This document shows, in pieces, positions 1 to 11,045 of a DNA stretch of 64,000 bases (within the stretch, counting starts at the first letter, position 1; each line of letters opens with the position of its first letter). The notes below the pieces were generated by a model that made no database searches, was not told the DNA's origin, and saw only the letters and a program-made list of their open reading frames with translations. The translations under genes were made by a program, and so were the position numbers. This stretch comes from Eleusine coracana subsp. coracana (lineage: Eukaryota > Streptophyta > Magnoliopsida > Poales > Poaceae): contig CM064426.1 in the NCBI GenBank assembly GCA_032690845.1, forward strand, positions 74,822,403 to 74,886,402. Reading direction: 5' to 3'.

Positions 1-451
1 GATCATTATAGAAGCGAGACCACATCTATGACGGTCTCTTCGTGTCATCACAGAATTCATCGTTGTTAAACGTTGCAGTTAACATGACGTCTTCATGTTA
101 TGCAGTACATGCTAGTGTGACATGGCAATCTAACGTGGAGCTTGTAACACCTCAGAATCTCTACCTGTCTAGGCCCGTTTCACATTTTGAGTGGATCACA
201 TGATCCCCATCAAACTATTTACGCCTTGATCTTTGCTTTGCTCAAAAGTGTTAACCAAAGGTTAGAGGTGTTGGATATCTTAGCCTTATACATTAGTCTT
301 CCTATCTCCAAATTAGCGATGTGGGACCAAACTTCCCACTTGCTGTCCACATGGGCCACCTTGTGCATAATCTGTTAGGCTGGAATGTTGTAGACACCCT
401 CTCCTCCCTCAAAGAACCCGACGTTCTTGTCGAAACACAAAATATACCCAG
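1..451. other. Flanking DNA without recognisable gene
   Basis: This lies beyond the outer end of the element I LTR. No open frame, LTR motif or primer-binding site next to the LTR edge was recognised, so the neighbouring LTR looks like a 3' LTR facing flanking DNA. Short open frames here have no family features. Confidence 0.4.
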
Positions 452-2354
452 TGCTGGTCATTTATACACACCCATTTGTATACCGCAAGTGGACGATATA
501 CATTGTAGCCTTTTCTCCAAGAGTATTCAAAATTTTAATCGAATCCATAGAGACTAGTGGGAAATAATCAGAATTGTTAGTAAAAGTTGTAATATAGATT
601 TCTAATGACGCATTTCAGACAAGGCCTATGATGACTAGTTGTCTTAATCGGTCTACCAGTTTCCACTCTATACACATCTACTATCATGTAAAAGTAGAGA
701 CACATGCAAATATGGTGCATACAAGATCTAGAGTACTACCCTAAGTCACCACGATACAAATAGCATCCAAACACTTAGCCTATGTACTAAGCATTAGAAC
801 AAGCACATGTAAGACCATAAAATCCAGGTAATCAAATAACCAAAACTATTCATCAATATATTCAATCATACTTCAAAATATGTAGCACAAGATACATCAC
901 CATCTAGTTGGCCTACCTTGATGGATCATCTCAAGTATCAGTGGTTCTTGAAACTCCAAGTCTACAATCTTGTGATTGTTGACTTGGCTAGGTTAGCTAA
1001 GCTAAACCCTAGCAACTAGAGATCATGAATAACGAAGCAAAGCCCTGATGGCTCTAAACTTATGAGTGTTGTTGTCTCTTTGGCGGTTGATCCCTTGCAC
1101 CTTAGGGTTTTATAAGTATTTATAGGGTTGTACACGAAGTGGAGTTGAAATATAAGGAAACGAGCTATATGTCGATCAGTACAGAGTCTGTGCCGATCAG
1201 CACCAGTCGTGTTTAGCCTGGTTTCTTTTCAAAACTAGCAAAGTGTTCGTGCGTTGCTACGGACTTAAAAAAAAACATTCTTTATGATTTAAATATAAAT
1301 TATTTACACAATATAATTATTAGACATATACAATATTATTGACATTTTTTATATGAAAGATTATATTTGTATTACTGTTGGTGCTTCTTAGTATACCGTT
1401 TTATATATCAAAAATAATAATTTTATCAACATTTTTACCATATTCTAGAAGCTTTATTCAGAAGAAAAAATCAATTCATAGAGTACAGAAATAGCACTGC
1501 ATTGCAACAAGATTTTAAAATTGAAGACTTGCTCTATTGGAAAAAGTTAAAACACAAAAGTTGTAGATCTCGTCGAGGCCTTTTTGAAACATATATGGAT
1601 CATATTATTTGGACTACAGAGCTAGGAGATATGGGCCTGCACAGAGACTTACGCAGAGGAGTCCGAATCAGAACAAATATTTTTGCATCGCATATTTGGA
1701 AACCAAAACGGTGGGATCTGCACTTCCATTGAATACCAAAGTTGTAGAACTTTTTGAGGGCCACGAGATAAAGTACAAGTTTGCCTCATTTGAGCTCCGG
1801 GCGTGAGAGTTATGATTTTTGAAATTTGATACTTGATATGGAAGGTACGAAACCGATTTGGATTCAATCTCTAACTTTGTGGACACGAAGTGAACAACCA
1901 CACATCAATTAATAGATTATAGAGATGAGTTCCAAAGTCTTTTGTAGGTTCCATGTATGCCTCCTTGTCAGGTCTGAAGTATAGCCTTACATTGCATGTT
2001 ATGAATCTTAAAGTTTCCTTTTATCTTTTTGTTATGATTATCTTCTAAGATTAGTGCCAATAACTTCCTTCTAGAAGAACTAAAAGGCGGACCAGCCTTG
2101 ATCAGCCCAAATCACCCCTGTGCCGAGTGGTATAGACTTGTGCCTTTTTTTTGTTGTAACTTGTCTCTTTGGGGTCCAAGTCTGCTGTTATGTCTAGAAT
2201 GTTGTCCTTTTTACCTGTTTCTATAATAAACTTATAGAATAGCATATATGTCAATTTATTGCTACTACAAGGATTAGTGACCTAGAATGGTAACATTTAT
2301 GCTCTAAACAGGACACTATTAGCAAATAAAAAGGTGCATGAAATTATGCCAACA
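452..2354 (-). mobile_element. LTR of Athila-like element I (minus orientation)
   Basis: Read on the minus strand it starts TGTTGGCA at 2354 and ends CCAGCA at 452. Its U5 half aligns by eye with the LTR of element A: the stretch around 'caagaacca..gatgatcc.tcaaggtaggcca' and the final segment with 'ttgcggtata..aa.tgggt'. The TATA box (TATAAATAC, minus) is at 1116-1124. At about 1.9 kb it is some 400 bp longer than A's LTR. The extra AT-rich DNA lies about 1240-2040 and looks like a later insertion or family-specific U3. A purine-rich tract abuts the LTR start at 2355-2370, so this is a 3' LTR. Confidence 0.65.
1171..1205. repeat. Palindrome doublet in element I LTR
   Basis: Two degraded copies of the cgatcg-centred palindrome have centres at 1175.5 and 1196.5 (21 bp apart). 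The nearer centre is about 52 bp upstream of the minus-strand TATA box at 1116-1124. Confidence 0.6.
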
Positions 2355-3097
2355 GCTCCTCCATACTTAAACCATTGCTCGTCTCGAGTAAAGTCAAGAA
2401 TGATAATCAACTTTTACATTATTATCATATCAATCATAGAAGTAGTTCAAATCCACATGAGTTGAGCACTTAATCATTATGAGATCAGATCATATTTAAT
2501 ATTCAGCAAACAATTTCAAAGTATTGGTATTGAGCTTCACAACATTATCCAACGCAAGTGTTAAAAGTATTCAAATCAATGATCCAAACTTGTCCACTCC
2601 TATAAATCACCTAGAAAGAGTATTGTGAGCAAAAAGAACTATCATTCTCAAATGATCAAGTAAACAACTCAACCTTCATTCACTCACCCTAAAGTTTACT
2701 TCATTGATATTTATGTGTAAGGCAACATGAGTAGCTTGGTAAGGATATTTAAGGAATATAGGTATTGACTAACAATGTTTTGTGACTTGTCAAAAAGGCC
2801 ATTTAGAAATTAAACTATAATAAATAAACTCACGCCTTTAGATAATTGGACTTGTACAAAGCAAGAATTCATCTCAGGAAAAATAGAAATATCCCACTAT
2901 CAAATTGTACATGGTTGGAAAAAGAGAATTCTTGGCTAATTCTTTTGATAATTTTCTTGAATTCGAGGGAATTCTATCTCTCCCACGCCTAAAAGTTTGC
3001 TAGTCCGGAGCAAACCTTCTGTAATTCATTTTGCAGACCCTGTTTTCTCTTCTTTCCTTTTTTCATTCTTTTTTCTCTCCCTCTTTTTTTCTCTGTT

Positions 3098-3130
3098 GTG
3101 CTGATCAACACCAAATTGTGCCGGTTGGCA
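3098..3130. repeat. Palindrome doublet, element I 3' UTR
   Basis: GTGCTGATCAACAC (centre 3104.5) and GTGCCGGTTGGCAC (centre 3124.5) are 20 bp apart. Each has a single mismatch from a perfect palindrome. The position corresponds to the doublet at 33421-33450 in element A. Confidence 0.65.
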
Positions 3131-3754
3131 CAGGCATCTGCATATCAATTTTCCCTCAAACTTTGTCAATAAAGCACTTAATACAAATTTTAGCCAAGAA
3201 ATCGATGGGATATGGTCGAGTATTGATATAATGTTTGAAGAAATTATGGTCCAAGTATCGGATACTCGATGAATCATGCATAATTCCAATGCGGTAATTT
3301 GCATAGCATGAGTAGAATATGGCTGAAAAACAACATAATATGGAAAAGATATGGTCAGCATCTCTGTCTCAAACCAAAATAATTAAATCCTAAATGAACT
3401 CAATTATCAATCATAGTCATTGCAAATTACTGGCTCTATTTGAGTTGGAGAAACATATGGCATTGGTAGGTGCAATCAAATGATAGGGAGAAAATCCAGT
3501 ACTCACAATATAAAATAATGAATTTTATGAAAAAATTGGTATTAAGTTATTCCTCACAAGTTGAATTTTTCATTGCAGGCACATGGTGGTTTTGGAATAT
3601 TTTACACCACATAAGAAATATTTGCTGAATAATTTGAAGTGTAATTTTGAATTTTATTTGTGCTCAAGATTACTTGATTATCATATATGCTCCTTAAAAT
3701 AAACATACATACGAGCATCATTTTCCCCTAAAGCATAAATATCACCATCATATT

Positions 3755-4300
3755 AAGATATGAAGCTCGGACTTTGGCGGTTTTATCCACAATACACTCA
3801 CATAAACATTTTTTATCTGAGACACATTATGATTTTGGATGCTCTCGTCTGTGGCATACTATAACCATTTAATAATTATTTTCAATTTTTTTATTTTAAT
3901 GTATAAAATGCATTGATATTTCAATTTTTGCACAAACATACATTATTGTATTCTCTATTAAAAAATATATGGACATATTTTTGTGTTATTGTTGGCATGG
4001 CTTGCTTGACAAATCAAATATTAAAATAATGGGGAAATGATGTGAACAATCAATAAATTCTAGCTCTATTTTTTAGTGATAGAGAATGTAACAATATATG
4101 TTTGTGCAAAGATTCCAATTTCAATATGATTTCTGCATTGAGATAAAAAATTTTAAAAATAATTGTTAAACAGTAATAGTGTGCCACAAACGAAAGTACC
4201 AAAAATCGTAGTGTGTCTCTGACAAAAATGCAATTGTAAGTGTGTTGTGGGCGAAAACATCGTTTCTCAGTGTCTCTCAGACAAATTTCCCATATTATTA
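3755..4300. mobile_element. Foldback/long-TIR element, copy 1
   Basis: The left arm (about 3755-3965) is an imperfect inverted repeat of the right arm (about 4065-4300). The arms share 'tctgagacaca.ta.gattttgg', 'aataattatttt' and 'tttgcacaaacata.attgt' when one is reverse-complemented. There is a roughly 100-bp spacer and no coding capacity. A second copy of the same family lies near 60.1-60.5 kb. Target-site duplications were not resolved. Confidence 0.6.
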
Positions 4301-4466
4301 TTACTAGCACACTTGCATAAAAAAATTCGGAAGTAAACTAACCCATCCGATATAAAGTTTACCAATCCGCTCACACACACATAAGAAAATAAGTGAAAAA
4401 GTTGCAAAGAGTCAAAAGAAAATGCAAAGTAGGAAACCAATATAAGTGCCGCCCAAACGCAACACA

Positions 4467-5200
4467 CTACTTAAACGGTGGAGACTGCTAGTGATAGTCA
4501 AAGCCATAGTACCCTGCCTTCAACCACTCGAACTCATCAATCATCATGTTGGTGTGGTTCTGCATCTCACTGGCCAAGTTGTCGATCCGTTCAACTCATT
4601 GAACTTTGTTGTCGATGTATCGATGCATAGGGGTGAAGTTCACCCCTGGACTTCCAGGAGCAAAGTAGGATGCCCCCTCGTAGTGATGAGGGTAGACAGG
4701 GGCACTTCGTGATATCTTGAGTCGGTGCCGATCGGCGCCAAGGTTGCACCGACTAGCGTGTGGCCGGTGCGGAACGGCACCGACTGCTGTTGCGTGGTCT
4801 AGCTGGGGTTGGTTCCTTCAGAGTCCCATCTCTCCCACCCCTTTGTTGCCATGCTTAGTATTCACCACCTTGTTGCCCTCGCGGAGGCCGACCTCGGCCC
4901 AATTTCCTTCGTCGAGCTTGTGAGGGAGGAAGAGCTCGAGCAGAGCTCGGTACACGGAAAATGGATGTTGGTGCCGCACATGCAGTAGCCTTGCTTCTCG
5001 CGACCCGTAATGGTCCTTCCATGTGTCATGGCCTCATTCATGATGACCGGTGGCACCCAATGCTGATCTTGGAGGATGATGTCACCTCCGGCCACGTGGA
5101 AGATCATTGTTTGGAGGTAGCATCCAAAGGCTACCTTCCCTGTCACGTGGATCCTTTGGTGGGACCTGTGACACGAAGGTGTCTCGTTTCTACTTAGCAA
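4467..5200 (-). pseudogene. C-terminal fragment of second ORF (ATHILA ORF1-like), element I
   Basis: The minus-strand frame covering 5200 to about 4862 encodes a protein with GGDIILQDQHWVPP-like and CMCGTN motifs. The tail further on (about 4620-4467) encodes a DEFEWLKAGYYGFD segment that matches the EEFEWLKARCNGFD-type tail of element A's second ORF near 32.5 kb. That shared tail identifies it as the same ORF class, which lies downstream of gag-protease in this family. Function is unknown. The 5' part is missing, and stops and frame changes show it is dead. A palindrome doublet lies inside it. Confidence 0.5.
4723..4760. repeat. Palindrome doublet in element I ORF2 remnant
   Basis: GTGCCGATCGGCGC is centred at 4731.5, and a degraded gcaccgactagc copy at 4752.5 (21 bp apart). 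A further ggccggtgc/cggcaccg pair follows within 40 bp. Confidence 0.6.
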
Positions 5201-6094
5201 GCATAATGCTCATCAAAATATAGCTAAGGGAAAACATAAAATGTTAAAGTTTCAAACCAATTTAAATTAATTATAGTTAATTAAAAACCCTGCAAACAAG
5301 GTTGTGAAGAAAATAATTTTTTTCGGTATAACCTATGCCAAGTAATTACACAATTATTCTCAGAATGGTAAAATAGAGTTTTGGAGCAAAAATGAGAATT
5401 TTATCTTATTTGGAAGTGCCCAAATAGTTAATTCAAGCTTAGAAACCATTCAATTTTGGATTTTAATTCCAAAATAATTATAGTTTTTCTAGACAAATGG
5501 ACCCCACCAGAGCACCACAAATATCATGGAGGACCTATGTGCAAATTCCCAATTCATTTGAACTCCTGCAGCTATTTTAAACTTAATCATCTTCAAACCA
5601 GAGACCTATTTCTAAATACAGAGAAACTTGAGGGCTTTAGAGGAAAATGCCATGTCTTCTTCCTCCTTTGGCTCAGGCGCAAGTGCACTATCCGGCGTCG
5701 TTCCAGTGTTTCTCAGCCAACCCCGAGACTTAGTCCCGCACTAGTGCATCCGTCACCATCACCGTCGCATCCCCCTGCCACTTTGGCCATCGCATGTAAT
5801 TTGCTCTCACCCGGCATGCTACCGTCGTAATCGGCAGAAGTCCACCACGAGTCTTCGTGCCTGGTTGTCCCTGGCCCCCTTTCGTGCCTACCTAGCACCC
5901 ATCCCATCCTCCACCCAAGCACGCTTTTGTCAGTCGCGCACCGGAAAACGGAGCCGTTCTCTCCTTTTTGCACTCCATGATTCTCCACGTCTCGCTGCTC
6001 CCGGTCGCCCAACCGCCTCCCCCCCACCCCCTTGCACGTACAGAACCCCGTGAACCCCCTCTGACCGAGCCCCTCTGGTACACTCGGGGGATGA
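5201..6094. other. Unassigned spacer, partly GC-rich
   Basis: AT-rich DNA to about 5640 is followed by a C-rich stretch (about 5690-6080) with many CCG and CCACC runs. Several overlapping short frames exist but none shows a known domain or consistent coding pattern. It might be the inter-ORF leader of an Athila-like element or a captured host 5' UTR. I could not decide. Confidence 0.3.
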
Positions 6095-6598
6095 TCACCC
6101 CAGAAGACATGAGGAGATGTCGTACAACACCAATAGGAGTCATCCACAAGGAGGCCAAGGGTGGAAACAACACCCTTATCAGCATGGAGGTAACAAAAGT
6201 AATCTTAATACTTCTAGTTATAATTTTCCCTCAAGAGATCTTATTCACGACCAACCTAAGCTAAATGAAAGCCTATTTAAAAAGATAGAGTCTCATGAGA
6301 AATTTTAGAACATATCAACACAATGGTGGAAGATTTCTCTTCTTTCTTTGAGCACCAACAACAATTTAATGAATTATTAGAATCTAAGGTAGCTTAGCTA
6401 GATGCTCTTGTTTTCTCTATTAGAATTGTTGATACACCGAATCCAAGAGGATGTGAATGCACTTGTGAACAGTCATATCCTAACCATGGTGTAGGAAAAT
6501 ACATGGAAGAAGAGAAATGGTCCAACAACACCAAGGAAGGAAAACACAAAAGGAAGAGGCTTCGCACAAGTGCTATGAAAAGACAGCCACAACCCTAA
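6095..6598 (+). pseudogene. gag C-terminal remnant, Athila-like element G
   Basis: Translation near 6117-6300 gives a low-complexity Asn/Gln/Gly/His-rich segment (NRSHPQGGQGWKQHPYQHGG). It resembles the region after the gag zinc knuckle of element F (NNNNSYRPQGGNGWNQPCPY) at 9.9 kb. Downstream, in another frame, comes a Lys/Arg-rich tail ending at a stop near 6598. The retroviral gag core and zinc knuckle are absent, so this is a 5'-truncated, frameshifted fragment. Its orientation is plus, like F and opposite to E. Confidence 0.5.
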
Positions 6599-6689
6599 TG
6601 CGAGAAGTCGTCTCCATCCTCATCTCCTAGATCAGGCACCGCATCATCAAGCTAAGACGTGACGGAGAAGAGCCCCACTCATTGGACTT

Positions 6690-8165
6690 AAAATTGGTCA
6701 GCCCTTGCCAAAGGTAAATTGGTAGTTATCTCATATTTTGCTTTCCTCAAATTTTTGGATTTCCGTTTGCATTTGCATATTTGAATTCTTCCACCACATT
6801 TGCATGTCGGAATATATTCCAACCCATTTCCCCTTTTAAAAAAAGAATTTCAGAGTTTATCCTTTTTGAGAAAATGAGTTTACAAAGAATCAAAAATGTT
6901 TTTCTTTGAAATATATTTTCTTTCTTATGGGCAACGTTAAATGGGGCCCACTAACCAGAGCAGAGGACCAGAGGCCCTAGCCTCACGTCGGCCGACCTGG
7001 CATGTCCAGGTCAACCAACCAAAGAAAAATGGCTCCCTGCCCCCACTTGCCCTAACTGCTAGCTTGCAACTGTCATGTCTCAGTATGGCTGTTGTTTCGC
7101 TCTACATTTTTTGGTAAGGTCCACAAGAGGAAGTTTTTCACCACATTCACGTATTTCACCTCTCCATTATGCGCTGGTCATTTGTCATCATTTTCTTCGG
7201 GCTCTGGCATCACTGAACACTCTGAAATTCTACCAAAAATAGTTGCTTTTAGTTTCATTTGCATCTTCATATTACCTTCAAATCTTCATAAGAACAAACT
7301 CAATGAGGGCTTAATAACCATCGGGTACTTGACTTTTTGATCCTTCGGGTACAGGTTAAGTATACTCTTATTCTCCACTTGTTGATCCGTAGGGTCAAAG
7401 TCCCATGAGAAATAAGAGTAGTTGTTCTTGTGTACCCCTGCTCACTTGTTGCAACAAAGACTTCAAATGCTCCATCAACACGTTGCGGCAAACCATGAGC
7501 AAGAGCCGCTTGGGGGAAGTTCCTTCCCCCTAATGTGAAGGTAATCTGTATCATTTCCCTTTCAATTACCACTTGCATGATAAAACTATAAACAACAAAA
7601 AGATTTGTTTCCCTTTCACATGTATGATAAACAGAAAACCTCAAAATAAATAAATATATGTGTGGTATGAATATATATGGTTTCCTACATTGAAATGATG
7701 AATAGTTGTCCTGTCTTTTATTCTTTTCGTATGCCCGGTTTACAACTGAGTACTCTATCTAGTTTTGATTTGTTGGCATGAAATAAATTCCACCTTGATA
7801 AACTAGTGGGTTGAATAAGCATTATCATGTCTAGGTTGTTATGAGATATGATATGGTTAGCTAGGGCTGCTATGATCTTGCTGAATTTTTAAAACTTGAC
7901 ACTCGAAGAATTAATTTGATAAAGATGACAAGTTCTTCAATGATATAAATTTCTACCACAACCATATGTTGTTCTACATTGCAAAACCTTCTACATATGC
8001 TACTTGTATTTTCATTGAGCCTTGTAAAAATTGTGTGACCCTAGTGAGATATGTTTTCTACGTTCATGATCAAGTTCGTGCACTTCACGCTAAGTTTCCA
8101 CACTGGAAATTAGCAATCATCCATGTCACACCATCCATCTACAAAATAAAGACTGTTCTAGAGAT
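6690..8165 (+). mobile_element. Internal 3' region of element G (inverted relative to element E)
   Basis: 6690-7330 aligns with the reverse complement of about 15.43-16.03 kb. Shared blocks include 'tttgcatatttgaatt', 'ggaatttattccaaccca'-like DNA and 'tctgaaattc.accaaaaa'. 7440-8165 aligns with the reverse complement of about 13.33-13.95 kb, sharing 'gatatgatatggttag' and 'catatgttgttctacatt'. So the linker before ORF2 and the 3' UTR are both present but most of ORF2 is deleted between them. No intact coding remains. Confidence 0.6.
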
Positions 8166-8716
8166 GTAAGTATGGTTCTTAGATCAATAGAATGCATTAT
8201 TTGTCGTGTAGCCCACTGATTGCTAGGCGTATGCAACAGGTGGTGATAGCCGTATCTGTCCTTTGAAATCTCCCACATTTGGCTATGTAATAGGCTCTTG
8301 GCCGGAAACGTACTGTAGATTCAGGGGAAAACCGGATGCCCAGGGTTTGATGATCTTATTGTCTTGCATTGTTTATGTGTCTATATAATAGTATATAATA
8401 TAGACTATGTAACATTATAAAAGCAACATTGAAACTTAGCTCTTTCTTTGTCCTTCTCTACTAGACTAGTTTTTATTTATCTTGAGTATGCTATCTGTGT
8501 GTCCACTACCCATTATTATTTATCCTTACCCCTGCGAGGACTTTGTCTTATAATTTACTATGCATGTCTAGAACATGGTAATTATCTTGATCAATCCCCC
8601 ACCCTCCTTTTGGATAAAATAAATATGATACCCCGAATACTTCCAGGTGAAATGCTACAATGATATTCTTCGTGCATTTATGGATTACCTGCACTCGTTA
8701 AAGATTACCAACACAC
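8166..8716 (+). mobile_element. 5' LTR remnant (U5 end) of element F
   Basis: The end of this stretch ('gtgaaatgctacaatgat', then attaccaaca at 8716) resembles the U5 end of the LTR at 55.4-56.6 kb ('gggaagtgctacagctat'). It is followed directly by primer-binding-site-like sequence. The 5' boundary was not found and the upstream part is not clearly LTR. Confidence 0.4.
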
Positions 8717-8800
8717 ATTTTTTTGCACTATTGCTAGGAAAACTTAGTGACGATGTTAAGAAATATCAACAAGCATTTTTTGGTGCCGTTGCCAGGGAAG
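8717..8800 (+). promoter_or_regulatory. Tandem tRNA-Asp-type primer-binding sites, element F
   Basis: TGGTGCCGTTGCCAGGGA at 8781-8798 differs at two C-to-T/G-to-A positions from TGGCGCCGTTGCCGGGGA, the tRNA-Asp-complementary site typical of Athila-type elements. A second, more decayed copy (tgcactattgctagga) lies 57 bp upstream at 8724-8739. Each is preceded by a run of Ts and a 'ca.caacacattt'-like block, so a unit containing the site is tandemly duplicated. Confidence 0.6.
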
Positions 8801-8915
8801 GCAACAGATCAAGAAAATTACCTATGTTCTATTCTTGCATTTGTGATTATTTGGCATTCGCCCAAATAGGCTAATCTTGTATGTTTTCTCCTTTTGTATG
8901 AAGGCAGGGTAGTGA

Positions 8916-10250
8916 GTGACCGGTTTCACCTTGCCTAGAAATTACATTGAAGATCCCAAACAACTCTTGAGAAGGGTGCATGCACGTCTCGTCCCTCCTC
9001 AAAAGTTCATGTCTACAAGAGAACTAGTCATCACCGCACAATTAAGTTTCAAAGTCATGGCTCAGAAAAGTCTTTGTGATTTCTTTGCTCCCTCGGCGTC
9101 CAACATCCCTGTTGCACCTAATGTCACGGGAGATGCAAACTTCAAGATCAAGAAGGGTCTCATTACCATGGTGCAGGCCGGCCCATTCTGTGGGAAGGCT
9201 AATTAGGACGTCAGCGCCCATTTGCAATAGTTTCTAGATATTTGCAACACCTTTGAGATGAAGGACGTCTCTCAAGACGCCATTTGCCTTTATCCGTTTC
9301 TGTTCTCCAATCAAGGGAGAGCAAAGTAGTGGTTCTACGTGAATAAGGATGTTGTAAATACCTAGGACAAGTGTTCAACTGTGTTCCTTGCCTAGTTCAT
9401 CCCAGTGGGCAAAACCAATGCCCTTCGTGGGAGAATTTCAAACTTCCAGCAGGTGTCCAAGGAGTCAATCTCTGAGGCTAGGGAAAGGCTGCAAGAGTAT
9501 ATTGCCGCCTCTCCTCATCACGGGATGGATGAATGGCTCATCATCCAGAATTTCTACAACGGGCTGACTTCGTCAGCTCGTCACCAAATTGATGCTACTG
9601 CAGGAGAAGCCTCCTTCACACTGATCATTAAAAAAGCTAAAGAACTTATTGAGAAGATGGTCTCCAACCAAGGATGGAGTGAAGATCGTCTTCACTCACG
9701 CTAGCGGGATATGCACACCGTTAAGGAGGTGGACATGCTAGCCTCCAAAATGGACCTCCTTATGAAGAAGATGGACGAGCAGGCCAAAGGACTTGAAGTC
9801 GGCACCGTCAACGCCTTAGATGCTCGCATGACATGCAAGGTCTGCAGCAACACGGATCACTCGGGCAATGACTATCCTGAGACTTGCGAGGATGTGTTGT
9901 ACATGAACAACAACAACAATTCCTATCGTCCACAAGGAGGCAACGGGTGGAATCAACCATGCCCATACTATCAAGGAGCTAACAACTTTCACTCCTCCAA
10001 TAATCAACCCTCCTTTAAAGATTTTTTCTTAAGCTAGGCTAAATTTAATGAAAACTTCTCTAAAAATCTTATGGCTAAAGGCAAGACTCTAGAATGCATT
10101 AATGCTAAGCTGGAAGGTCTTGCTTCTTCCTTTAAAAATCAGCAGAGCTTTAATAAGATGCTAGAAACCCAACTAGCCCAGCTAGCTATTGCAGTTCCTC
10201 CCTTACCATCAGGGAAGATTCAATTGGCAACCCGAGTCTCCCATTGAAAA
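8916..10250 (+). pseudogene. gag of Athila-like element F
   Basis: Gag packages element RNA into cytoplasmic particles. Visible features in order: an N-terminal leader (MTGFTLPRNYIEDP), a retrotransposon gag core over about 9130-9620 (signature pieces WFYVNKDVV, AARERLQEYI-like SEARERLQEYIAASPHHGM and FYNGL), then a helical segment (VDMLASKMDLLMKKMDEQ). A CCHC knuckle follows near 9835-9885, in which the last cysteine is Tyr (CKVC..TDHSGNDYPE). Last is an Asn/Gln-rich tail. Stops interrupt at about 9204, 9229, 9330, 9363, 9702 and 10035. It ends abruptly near 10.39 kb against an oppositely oriented LTR piece, and no protease follows. Confidence 0.75.
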
Positions 10251-10414
10251 TGTTAATGCGGTGACCACAAAGACTTACTAAATATGGCAAGCATCCATCT
10301 GGGTACAAGCATGAAGAAGAGGTGGACAAGCCCACTCCTCCTCCGGACTTCCCTCACTCTATCCCTATTTTCAAAGCACTTTGGTAGTGCTAAAGCCCTT
10401 AGGAAATGAAGCAC

Positions 10415-10915
10415 TAAACTAATCTTGAAGTGTGTGGAAAGTGGAGCCACTCCCCTTCTTATATAGAGCCCAAAGGCGATTCCAGAGGTGGTAGCTTCCA
10501 CCTAATGCGCACAACCGATGTTGGGAAGGAAAGAGGAGGCTCCATGTGGAATCCATGCACCAGAGGGGGACCCCCACCTTCGACCGTACATCCCTGTTCG
10601 ACCGAACATGGGTGGTGGGCTCCAGGGCCCCCTCTATTCTGGCTCCCTGATAGGTGGCCGCTCTTCCCTTCTGGCATTATGTTTTGTTCTGAAAGTGGGC
10701 TAGTGGATCCTTGTGCTTGGCTATGATTGCCCGGAATTGTGTTTTCTCCCTTAATGATGTGGATTTTCTATTGATTTTGTGGAATAATCACTTGCAGCAA
10801 ATATTTACCAACACTTGTCAAATTTGCTAGTAATAAACTCCTACCACTATGTTGGTTATTCCTTTTATTGCTTTTATATAGGTAATTGATGGTCTAAAAT
10901 AAGAATTTGGTAACC
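10415..10915 (-). mobile_element. Partial LTR (U3 to TATA), minus orientation
   Basis: Read on minus, it matches the start of the LTR at 55417: 'accatcaattacctatataaaagca', 'gtggtaggagtttatt', then TATATAAG at about 10453-10460. Only the first 500 bp are present. It is joined at one side to element F gag (plus strand) and at the other to leader DNA of the LTR at 11046-12657. Confidence 0.6.
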
Positions 10916-11045
10916 GTTGTTGATATTTCTTAACGTCGCACCAGAAATATTACTATCCCTGGCACAATGCTAGAAATGTTTGTTGATACTTGATAACAAT
11001 TGCTAAGTTACATGAATATAATCATCCCCTGCAATAGTGCCAAAC
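10916..11045 (-). promoter_or_regulatory. Leader with tandem primer-binding sites, minus strand
   Basis: On the minus strand, directly after the LTR end, comes TGGCACTATTGCAGGGGA (11042 to 11025). A second decayed copy, CTAGCATTGTGCCAGGGA, follows at 10973 to 10956. A third repeat start (gacgttaagaaatatcaaca) then runs into the partial LTR. This repeats the organisation seen in F at 8.72-8.80 kb. Confidence 0.55.

Larger units (their letters stand above)
2355..4466 (-). mobile_element. Element I polypurine tract and 3' untranslated region
   Basis: Minus-strand reading runs from the second ORF's end at 4467 towards the LTR at 2354. The segment just before the LTR reads, on the minus strand, 'cgagacgagcaatggttt' followed by an aagtatggagga-like purine tract. 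The same block, ending aagtgtgggggaac, precedes the 3' LTR of element A. No coding function is seen. The region contains a palindrome doublet at 3098-3130 and a foldback repeat at about 3755-4300. Confidence 0.55.

Noticed and set aside
1502..1901. Overlapping short frames on both strands inside the element I LTR
   Set aside because: They lie in LTR or inserted AT-rich DNA, have no domain, and overlap on both strands.
5713..6185. 144-codon minus-strand frame in GC-rich DNA
   Set aside because: Several frames on both strands are open here because the C-rich composition lacks stops. There is no domain or initiation context, so it was left as unassigned spacer.
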